From Verrucomicrobiota bacterium (GTDB lineage: Bacteria; Verrucomicrobiota; Verrucomicrobiia; Limisphaerales; UBA1319): a stretch of DNA of 64,000 bases. The stretch spans positions 1 to 64,000 of the forward strand of contig JAKLHY010000010.1 of assembly GCA_022709905.1 (NCBI GenBank), written 5' to 3'. The position numbers were made by a program, and so were the translations under genes. The notes under the pieces were generated by a model, which was not told the DNA's origin, made no database searches, and saw nothing but the letters and a program-made list of their open reading frames with translations. Position 1 is the stretch's first letter. The number at the start of each line of letters is the position of its first letter. This document shows positions 17,513-24,076 of the stretch, one piece after another.

Positions 17513-17791
17513 CTAATCGTTGGGATCGATGCTCATGGCGAGGAGGTTTGAGAGGCGTCGGATGACTTGGGGAGGGGGGTAGTCCACGCGGCCGATGAGG
17601 GATACGGCGCGTTCGACGAGATCGGCTCTCACATCGGGAGTATTATTAAACTGGTTTTCGAGGGCCTGAGATTGGTCAAAAGCGGCCTGATCGGAATTGG
17701 AGACATTTTTAGTGGCTGCCGGGGATCTTGAGTCCATTCTGGCTACCGAACCCACGCTCATATTGGGATCAATTTGCATAACGATTTTCAC
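17513..17791 (-). CDS. Small protein, possibly FlgM-like anti-sigma-28 factor
   Basis: 92 residues. The N-terminal half is polar and probably disordered (SPAATKNVSNSDQAAFDQSQ). The C-terminal half reads NTPDVRADLVERAVSLIGRVDYPPPQVIRRLSNLL. The pattern (PDVR.d.V...k.......Y..p...ia..l) resembles the sigma-28-binding half of FlgM, and the size, order/disorder layout and flagellar context fit. The gene sits directly behind a near-consensus sigma-28 promoter and before fliS. The FlgM call is inference; an uncharacterised flagellar protein is the alternative. Confidence 0.5.
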   Translation of the reverse strand: MKIVMQIDPNMSVGSVARMDSRSPAATKNVSNSDQAAFDQSQALENQFNNTPDVRADLVERAVSLIGRVDYPPPQVIRRLSNLLAMSIDPND

Positions 17792-17843
17792 TATTTCTGG
17801 CAGGCGTGCGACTTGATAGCATCGTATTCAATCACCGTGATAT

Positions 17844-17870
17844 ATATCGGCAAGAACGGGAAAAACTTTA
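17844..17870 (-). promoter_or_regulatory. Sigma-28 (FliA-type) promoter for the FlgM-like gene and fliS
   Basis: On the minus strand the sequence is TAAAGTTT, 11 bases, GCCGATAT, which matches the TAAAGTTT-N11-GCCGATAA consensus except for one base. It ends 53 bases upstream of the ATG at 17791, leaving a leader of about 45 bases. Confidence 0.82.
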
Positions 17871-17879
17871 GCCAATTTC

Positions 17880-18593
17880 TTATCGAGAAGGCAGGGTGGA
17901 GAAGACGGCGTGGAGGGTGTATTGACCGAAGCGCCGCGGGGAGCTGAGGATGGATTGGGAGTCTTGAAGGGGGATGGATTGCTGCATATGATCGTTGTAA
18001 TAGTGCCGGGCGGCGTTGGCGACGGTGGGATCGCCTGCGTCGAACACTTCGTCGATCGACCACCAGATTTTGGCTTCCTGGCAATCGACCAGCTTAAAGC
18101 GCCAGCCCACGGATAGGGGGGGATAAGGGCGATAAGTGGTTAATTCACAAAACAAGACGCCATCCGCGCCTGTTTGTTCCCTGATTTTCTTGAGAAGGCT
18201 GGTCGGCAGTCGTTCTTCGGCGGACCATTTTGCGCGGCCCGACCATTGGCGCAGGTCGTTTTCCTGGACGAAGGCGGTATCGAGCAGTCCTGTTTTGCTC
18301 AATTCAGCCAGCAGGACAGGCTGGAGGCTTTCGCGTCCGGCTTCACTTTCAGAATCGTTGAGACGATTGGCCAGGGGGAGAACCGCGACCCGGCGCAATT
18401 GTGGGGGCATTTGTTTTTGGGCCAGATTCACATTTGTGGGGCTGTAGCTAGGGCCGATGATCCGGTTTTTGGCACTGGGCATCGCGCAACCACCGCACAG
18501 GAGAAGCAGGAGCAGGAACAGCCGCTGATTCAGCAGCGGGCGCCACGCCTGGAGAACCAGGTCGGCGAAGCCATGAAGTTTTGCGGAGTTCAT
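17880..18593 (-). CDS. Predicted lipoprotein in the flagellar cluster
   Basis: 237 residues. A hydrophobic stretch ends in a lipobox (LLLLLLCGGC) at about residues 26-37, so it is likely lipidated at that Cys and anchored in the outer or inner membrane. The mature part reads RRVAVLPLANRLNDSESEAGRESLQPVLLAELSKTGLLDT and GADGVLFCELTTYRPYPPLSVGWRFKLVDC. This resembles the nucleotide-binding-like fold of CsgG/GNA1162-type lipoproteins, an inference. Its start overlaps the stop of the preceding gene by 4 bases (ATGA), so the two are translationally coupled. Confidence 0.7.
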   Translation of the reverse strand: MNSAKLHGFADLVLQAWRPLLNQRLFLLLLLLCGGCAMPSAKNRIIGPSYSPTNVNLAQKQMPPQLRRVAVLPLANRLNDSESEAGRESLQPVLLAELSKTGLLDTAFVQENDLRQWSGRAKWSAEERLPTSLLKKIREQTGADGVLFCELTTYRPYPPLSVGWRFKLVDCQEAKIWWSIDEVFDAGDPTVANAARHYYNDHMQQSIPLQDSQSILSSPRRFGQYTLHAVFSTLPSR

Positions 18594-19234
18594 CGATCAA
18601 AGCCGAACCGTGCCAGTTGGGTGAGGCTTCGCTGCAAGCGCATCACCCAGGGCAGTAAATCGTGCTCCAGGGCATCCGACAAGGCCAAATTGTCTCGGAG
18701 GGCATAGACTCCCTCCAATCGCTGCCAGAGAAGCCGGAACTCCTGCCAGTGCGAATTCAGGACACGGAGTTCCATTTCCAGCTGATCGTTGGGGGCGGAA
18801 AAGAACTCTTGCAGGAATCCCAGTTTGATCAGGGGAACCTGAAGATCCGAGAGGAGCCCGCGCCAAAGCCAGTCGATCGTCCTGCTGTCGTTGATCAACA
18901 CGAGAAGCACGAGGGCTTCCAGGCGACGGCGAATCAGATGCACCTGATCCTGGACCCGGCGGAGCAGAATCCGGCTGTAGTCCAGCAGGCTGATCGACTC
19001 CGCTTCCACCGTCTTAAAACCGTGATGAAGAACGGGGGGGTGGATCAGGCTGACTTCGACTCCATCGACCCGTAGGACAGACAAAACCCGTTCTTTTCGA
19101 AGGGCGGCAAGCTCGAGTTGAGTTCGGATGGCGGCCAAAGATTCCGTCACCTTTCTGTCAAAAGAAACCGCCTGACCGTCCAGGAGGATGCGGACCGGCG
19201 ATTTTTTTTGCAGAGAATCCGGATTGGCAAACAT
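18590..19234 (-). CDS. Uncharacterised protein coupled to the flagellar lipoprotein gene
   Basis: 214 residues from MFANPDSLQKKSPVRILLDGQAVSFDRKVTESL; a longer frame upstream is unsupported. Early strands (RVLSVLRVDGVEVSL) are followed by a largely helical domain (LLDYSRILLRRVQDQVHLIRRRLEALVLLVL, WQEFRLLWQRLEGVYALRDN). No family is recognised. It lies between fliD and the lipoprotein gene, overlapping the latter by 4 bases, so a filament or export role is plausible from context only. Confidence 0.6.
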   Translation of the reverse strand: MFANPDSLQKKSPVRILLDGQAVSFDRKVTESLAAIRTQLELAALRKERVLSVLRVDGVEVSLIHPPVLHHGFKTVEAESISLLDYSRILLRRVQDQVHLIRRRLEALVLLVLINDSRTIDWLWRGLLSDLQVPLIKLGFLQEFFSAPNDQLEMELRVLNSHWQEFRLLWQRLEGVYALRDNLALSDALEHDLLPWVMRLQRSLTQLARFGFDR

Positions 19235-19240
19235 GCTTTT

Positions 19241-19267
19241 ATATCGGAAGGCTTGGAAAAAAATTAA
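19241..19267 (-). promoter_or_regulatory. Weak sigma-28-like promoter upstream of the 214-aa gene
   Basis: The minus strand reads TTAATTTT, 11 bases, TCCGATAT, so spacing matches the sigma-28 consensus but each half has mismatches. It ends only 6 bases before the proposed ATG, which would imply an almost leaderless mRNA or a later start. It may be coincidental. Confidence 0.35.
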
Positions 19268-19379
19268 GGGGCCTTTGTATGGAAGGACTCCCGTTTGCGA
19301 TGTGACAAGAGAATGATTCCGGGCAATCCGAAGGCCGTGCCTATGGGATTCCTGGACAGTCGCCGTGAAAAGGTTGGTT

Positions 19380-21101
19380 TTAGCTGATGCCGAGTTGTTG
19401 TTGGAGGTAAGCCAATTGTTGATTAATCCTGGCCTGGGCCTCTTCCATGGCAATGAAGCTGTTTGTCATTCTCTCCTGGTTCATCTGAACGATCCGCTCC
19501 AGCTCCGTAATCTGGACGTCAATTTTTCCCGATTGTTCAGTGAGCATATCCTGGTGTTTGACCAGGGTGCCGCCATCGCCGATGGTTTTTTCGATGAACT
19601 GATCCAGGCGGGAGGCCAGACCTCCGGTTTCATGGGAAAAGAATTCCTTGAGGCCATTGAGGTTTTTGCTGATGACATCCTCGAGCCGGCCTGCGTTTTC
19701 CAGGTTGATGGTGTCGTTATTGCTGTTGGTGGTATAACCGATTTGATCGACGCGTTGGATCAAGCCGGTCAGGCCCGAGGTTGAGCTGTTCAGCATGCCT
19801 CGGAGGCTGCGGGCGATGTCGCTGGCGTCCAGGTCGCCGGCAAGGACTCCGGCGGTGACTTTGCCTTTGGCATCGGTCGAGCTGGCGGTGTAAGTGTCGA
19901 TCAGGCTCTGGGTTTTATTGTATTCCGAGACAAAATCTTCGATGGCCTTTTTGATGGTGGAATTGTCGATGCCCACCTGGACGGTGACATCGCCGGCTTT
20001 GAGGGCGGTGACCTTCAGGCCCGTCAGACCAGAGCTTTCTTCCGTAATGGTATTCGAGGCGCTGGTGAGGGTTCCTCCGTTGTTGAGGGTGTAGGTCAGG
20101 TTCTTTCCACGTTGGAGGGTGCCCGCGGTCAAGCCTGTAGCCGCCAGGAAGTTGCCGGTGACGTCCTCGAGCGCCACGCCCGAATCGCCGGTGTTCTTGT
20201 TGGTCAGTTGGAGACGGTCGTTCACCGCGTCGTAAGTGGCGACCACCCCCGCATTGGACTCGTTGATGCGGGTCAAGACATTAGCCAAGCCGTCTTCCGT
20301 GGCGTTAAACGTGATGGACACGCCATTGATCTTGAATTCTCCCGCGCCGCTGCCGCCGTCGAGGATGGCCGTGTTGAAATTACCTTCGGAGAGTGCCGCA
20401 TTCGGTTTGGCCGCCCCCAGGGCGACGGAACTGGTGATGGAACCCGTATTATTAAAATACAGCCTTGCGGCGGAGAGGAAATTGCTAGTGTCGTTCGGAC
20501 CGCCGACGACAATGGGATTGGCGCTGGAGAGGCTGATGGTATCGGTTTCGGAATCATAAGACGCATCAATGCCGGTTTCTGTCTTAATCTTATTAAACAC
20601 CTGCCTGAGGGTATCCGTGGTTGAGACGGTGACGGTTTTGCCGTTGAGGGTGAACGTGCCTCCGGTCACCGGGAGGGCGAAGCCGGCGTTTTCCAGGGTC
20701 GGGCTGGAATCGGGTTCCGGGCTGGAGGCGGTGATGTCGGTGGAATGCAGGTTGGCGCCGACGTTTGAAGCGCCTTGGAGGACTGCGGCGGTGGCGAGTT
20801 GGGTGATGTGGAAGGAAAAAGCGCCCTGGATTGCGCCGGGGCTGCTGGTGGCTGAGGCGATAGTGCTGTCCGAGATCGCGGGGGCGCGGCTGTCGAAAAG
20901 CGAGGCTTCTTTGAGGGCTTGGGCCTTGGTCTGGAGGGTTTGGAGCTGGCTCTTGATGCTGGTATAAGCCTCGTTGCGCTGCTGAATCTTGGTTTGATCG
21001 GCCCGCAAAGTTCGTTGCGGGGCGCGTTCCACCTCCATGATTTGCTCGACCAACGACTGCCAGTCAAAACCGGAAGCCAGCCCTGATATTCCCAGATTCA
21101 T
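19380..21101 (-). CDS. fliD: Flagellar filament capping protein FliD (HAP2)
   Basis: 573 residues. FliD caps the growing filament and folds each exported flagellin. The N-terminal block MNLGISGLASGFDWQSLVEQIMEVERAP is diagnostic, as is the following coiled region (NEAYTSIKSQLQTLQTKAQALKEASLF). The C-terminal FliD_C part has KAIEDFVSEYNKTQSLID, DLDASDIARSLRGMLN and a terminal coiled coil ending QQLAYLQQQLGIS. The central region is Ser/Thr/Asn-rich, as in exported filament proteins. It lies downstream of fliC with a 151-base gap containing a terminator-like hairpin. Confidence 0.95.
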   Translation of the reverse strand: MNLGISGLASGFDWQSLVEQIMEVERAPQRTLRADQTKIQQRNEAYTSIKSQLQTLQTKAQALKEASLFDSRAPAISDSTIASATSSPGAIQGAFSFHITQLATAAVLQGASNVGANLHSTDITASSPEPDSSPTLENAGFALPVTGGTFTLNGKTVTVSTTDTLRQVFNKIKTETGIDASYDSETDTISLSSANPIVVGGPNDTSNFLSAARLYFNNTGSITSSVALGAAKPNAALSEGNFNTAILDGGSGAGEFKINGVSITFNATEDGLANVLTRINESNAGVVATYDAVNDRLQLTNKNTGDSGVALEDVTGNFLAATGLTAGTLQRGKNLTYTLNNGGTLTSASNTITEESSGLTGLKVTALKAGDVTVQVGIDNSTIKKAIEDFVSEYNKTQSLIDTYTASSTDAKGKVTAGVLAGDLDASDIARSLRGMLNSSTSGLTGLIQRVDQIGYTTNSNNDTINLENAGRLEDVISKNLNGLKEFFSHETGGLASRLDQFIEKTIGDGGTLVKHQDMLTEQSGKIDVQITELERIVQMNQERMTNSFIAMEEAQARINQQLAYLQQQLGIS

Positions 21102-21193
21102 AATTTCGACTTGTCTTTCAGGTTTGCGATGCGGCGGTTACTAGGAGCGATCCCGATGGCAGGCCTCAGGGGGTTCGCCTTTTCTTAAAGGAG

Positions 21194-21221
21194 CTCGGAC
21201 GGCGCCCCAGCGCCGCCCGAG
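21194..21221 (-). terminator. Terminator-like hairpin downstream of fliC
   Basis: Twelve-base arms CTCGGGCGGCGC and GCGCCGTCCGAG (one G-T pair) close a four-base loop 31 bases after the fliC stop. Only a short T-run follows, so it may attenuate rather than fully stop transcription into fliD. It could also protect the abundant fliC mRNA. Confidence 0.6.
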
Positions 21222-21252
21222 TTTGAAACCAACCCGTTTATGGAACTGCGGA

Positions 21253-22068
21253 TTAAGACAACAAACGCAGTGCCGATTGCGGGGTGGCATTCGCCTGCGC
21301 CAACATCGCCGTGCCTGCCTGAACGAGGATGTTGTAACGGGCAAACTGTGTGCTTTCTTCGGCCACATCCACGTCTTTGATGCGGCTGTTGGCAGCGGCA
21401 ACGTTCGTCTTGAGGACGCCCAATTGCTCGCTCGTGTAGCTCAAGCGCGCGATGTTCGAACCGGTATTCGCGCGATCTGTCGCCAAGTCATTGATCATGT
21501 TCTTGACATACCCCAGGGCGGTCGAGGCATTCGAGGCAGACGTAATGCTGCCGTTGGTGCCGGCGGCCCAGTTGGTATTGGCCGAGGTTCCAGCTCCGGC
21601 GGTGGCCATGGTGAACTTGTTGGCGTCACTGTCCGTAGTGACCTGCAGGTTGCTCCCGCTGCCGAACAACGAGACACCATTGAAGTCCTTGCCAGCCAGG
21701 TCCTTGATGTAATTGTTCAAGGTCTGGAACTCCTTGTCATACAGCGACAGGTCTGTGGTCGTCTTCGTGCTATCCTGGGCCAAGGTGGCCAGTTCGCTCA
21801 TGCGATCCAGGGCCTTGGACACTTTTTTCATGAATCCGTCTTGCGTCTGGGCGTAGGAAATCGCGTTGCCCACGTTCGAGTTGGCCGCGGCGATCCGGTT
21901 CACTTGCGCGTCAAACCGCATGGACACTGCCAAGCCTGCCGCATCGTCTTCCGGCGATACGATCTTCGAGCCCGAGGACAGGCGCGAGAGGGACTTGGAC
22001 AACATGCTGTTGGATTCAGTGAGCAGACGAGCACTATTTTGAGCCGAGATGTTAGTATTGATAACCAT
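21253..22068 (-). CDS. fliC: Flagellin
   Basis: 271 residues from MVINTNISAQNSARLL; sixteen extra residues are open upstream but the GGAAGGGG ribosome site fits this ATG. The N-terminal D0/D1 region (LSRLSSGSKIVSPEDDAAGLAVSMRFDAQVN) and the C-terminal one (NSRIKDVDVAEESTQFARYNILVQAGTAMLAQAN ... ALRLLS) are well conserved. Only about 100 residues of Ser/Thr/Asn/Ala-rich variable domain lie between, making this a short flagellin. The Ser/Thr content offers sites for O-glycosylation. It is expressed from the sigma-28 promoter at 22212-22238 and is divergent from glycosyltransferase-like genes. Confidence 0.96.
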   Translation of the reverse strand: MVINTNISAQNSARLLTESNSMLSKSLSRLSSGSKIVSPEDDAAGLAVSMRFDAQVNRIAAANSNVGNAISYAQTQDGFMKKVSKALDRMSELATLAQDSTKTTTDLSLYDKEFQTLNNYIKDLAGKDFNGVSLFGSGSNLQVTTDSDANKFTMATAGAGTSANTNWAAGTNGSITSASNASTALGYVKNMINDLATDRANTGSNIARLSYTSEQLGVLKTNVAAANSRIKDVDVAEESTQFARYNILVQAGTAMLAQANATPQSALRLLS

Positions 22069-22113
22069 AACTGACCCCTTCCATTGAGTCGCCCCTTGTG
22101 AGGGCATTATTTT

Positions 22114-22131
22114 CACGGCATCCCTGCCGTG
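22114..22131 (-). promoter_or_regulatory. Hairpin in the flagellin 5' leader
   Basis: Perfect seven-base arms CACGGCA/TGCCGTG with a four-base loop, inside the roughly 137-base untranslated leader of fliC and 45 bases upstream of the ATG. It may stabilise the mRNA or tune its translation; no specific regulator is known to me. Confidence 0.45.
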
Positions 22132-22211
22132 GGCGGCTTTTCATGGGGGCTGCCGCCATTCTCCCCGCTGGCCCTTTCCGGCGTCCAGCAGCCGTATTGT
22201 TTCCAATAAGT

Positions 22212-22238
22212 TTATCGGCAGCATCCCCGAAAGCTTTA
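22212..22238 (-). promoter_or_regulatory. Sigma-28 (FliA-type) promoter of fliC
   Basis: The minus strand reads TAAAGCTT, 11 bases, GCCGATAA: an exact -10 and a -35 with one mismatch to TAAAGTTT. It lies 143 bases upstream of the fliC ATG. The rest of the interval to the divergent gene at 22509 shows no clear promoter. Confidence 0.88.
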
Positions 22239-22508
22239 GCGGGAATTTGACACTGCGGCGGGCGCGGTTTTGGGCGGTGGATTCGCACGGCATCCGGCTT
22301 GCTCTGGTTCATATTGTAGAGCGGTTTGGAATGGTGGACTGCAGGGGCAGAACCATCGCAGGCCGCTGCAAATGCGGGGTTTTTTGTGGATATCAACCGG
22401 AGACAATGGATTGAGCAGGCACGGTCTGAGGACATTTCTGCCGTGTGGAGCGGTGAAAAAAATGCCTGGGGCGACGTTATCGAAGAGCCCGGCTGCGGGA
22501 CCTGAGCC

Positions 22509-24059
22509 ATGGATGCGAATTTAAAAGCTTCGATGCGCCCTTCGATGGCGGACAAGATGCGCGCGGAGGATGGCGTGGAATCGAGGGCCGCGCGCGAGTT
22601 TGGCCTGGGGCTTCAGGCGTTCAGCGAGCGTCGTTTGGATTGCGCGCGGGAACACATGGAACGGGCGGCGGCGTTTCAAGGCAGAGTGGCCCGCTATCAG
22701 CACGGGCTCGGCGTAATCCTTCGCGAACTGGGCGAATATCGGGAAGCGGAGCTTTGTTTTGAGCGCGCCTTGATCCTGGATCCCGGCCATGTCGAGGCGC
22801 ATTATGATTGGGGCTGTTTGCTTAGCCGGGATGAGAGATTCGAGGCTGCCATACCGCATTTCGAGGCGGTTCTCTTGCTTCGAGACGACTTTCCTCAAGT
22901 CCGCTTCAATCTGGGGAATGCCTTGCGTAAAACGGGAAAATTGCGCCAAGCCGAGGAATGCTATCGAAATCTGGCCCATCGTGAACCCCGCAATGCCAAC
23001 GCCCAAGGCAATCTGGGGATAGTTTTGAGAGATCAAGGACGGATCGATGAGGCCCTTGTGCATTGGAAGCATGCCGTGGGATTGGCTCCGGAAAATCCTG
23101 AAGCTCACTGGAACCTAGCCTATGGTTTGCTGGCCAAAGGGGAGTATGCGCGGGGGTGGAAGGAATTCGAATGGCGGCTGAAGACCGAAGGCAACGGATT
23201 GCGGCAACGTCTGTTGACGCAACCCCGATGGACGGGAGAGGCCGATTCTTCATTAACTTTGCTGGTGCATACGGAGCAGGGGGCGGGGGATTCCATCCAG
23301 TTTGCGCGCTATATTCCACTGGCAGCCCAGCGGGTCAAGCGGCTCATGCTGGGCTGTCCTCGGGAACTGTCGAGACTGTTCGATTCTTTGGAGGGCGTCC
23401 ACTGCCTCGTGGTTGAAGGGGATCCATTGCCTCACTTTGATTGCCACGTCCCGTTGCTGAGTTTGCCCGGCGTTTTTGAGACCACTTTGAGCAGCATTCC
23501 GTGGCCGGGTTGTTATTTAAAGCCCTCCGGATCCCACACCAATATGCGGTTGCCCCGATTATCCCGATCGCTTTTGCGGGTTGGGATCGTATGGTCTGGC
23601 AATTCCCGTCATGCAAATGACAGGAATCGATCGACCCATTTGCGTGACTGGCTGCCGCTACTGTCGCTTCCAGGCACCACCTTTTACAGCTTGCAGGTCG
23701 GGCCCCAGACCTCTGAGATGGCCCGATTGGCGTCGGAAACCAAGATGATTCCCCTACATCCCTGGATTGGAGATTTTGCCGATACGGCTCATTGGATTGA
23801 GCAGTTGGATCTGGTGATCTCGGTCGATACCGCGGTGGCCCATCTGGCGGGAGCCATGAACAAGAGGACCTGGGTCATGCTTCCCTTCTCTCCGGATTGG
23901 CGATGGCTCCTGGATCGGCAGGATTCACCGTGGTATCCGTCTTTGCGCCTGTTTCGCCAGCCATCTTTGGGGGATTGGACCTCTGTGCTGACTGACATTC
24001 GGGGGGAGTTGGAACGGCTGATTCGGGAAAAACAAGCTCTGCCAGCGATGTCTGCTTGA
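22509..24059 (+). CDS. TPR protein with C-terminal GT-B-like glycosyltransferase module
   Basis: 516 residues. The N-terminal 200 residues are TPR repeats (YQHGLGVILRELGEYREAELCFERAL; AHYDWGCLLSRDERFEAAIPHF; AQGNLGIVLRDQGRIDEALVHW; AHWNLAYGLLAKGEYARGWKEFEWR). The rest is a GT-B-like domain: LVHTEQGAGDSIQFARYIPL near its start, RVGIVWSGN in the middle and LVISVDTAVAHLAGAMNKRTWVMLP...DWRWLLDR...SPWYPSLRLFRQ at the end, a likely nucleotide-sugar pocket. TPR-GT proteins of this kind lie beside flagellin genes in several bacteria and are thought to glycosylate the filament. Here the gene is divergent from fliC. Substrate and sugar are not known. Confidence 0.8.
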   Translation: MDANLKASMRPSMADKMRAEDGVESRAAREFGLGLQAFSERRLDCAREHMERAAAFQGRVARYQHGLGVILRELGEYREAELCFERALILDPGHVEAHYDWGCLLSRDERFEAAIPHFEAVLLLRDDFPQVRFNLGNALRKTGKLRQAEECYRNLAHREPRNANAQGNLGIVLRDQGRIDEALVHWKHAVGLAPENPEAHWNLAYGLLAKGEYARGWKEFEWRLKTEGNGLRQRLLTQPRWTGEADSSLTLLVHTEQGAGDSIQFARYIPLAAQRVKRLMLGCPRELSRLFDSLEGVHCLVVEGDPLPHFDCHVPLLSLPGVFETTLSSIPWPGCYLKPSGSHTNMRLPRLSRSLLRVGIVWSGNSRHANDRNRSTHLRDWLPLLSLPGTTFYSLQVGPQTSEMARLASETKMIPLHPWIGDFADTAHWIEQLDLVISVDTAVAHLAGAMNKRTWVMLPFSPDWRWLLDRQDSPWYPSLRLFRQPSLGDWTSVLTDIRGELERLIREKQALPAMSA

Positions 24060-24076
24060 GAGTCGGAGACCTCACC

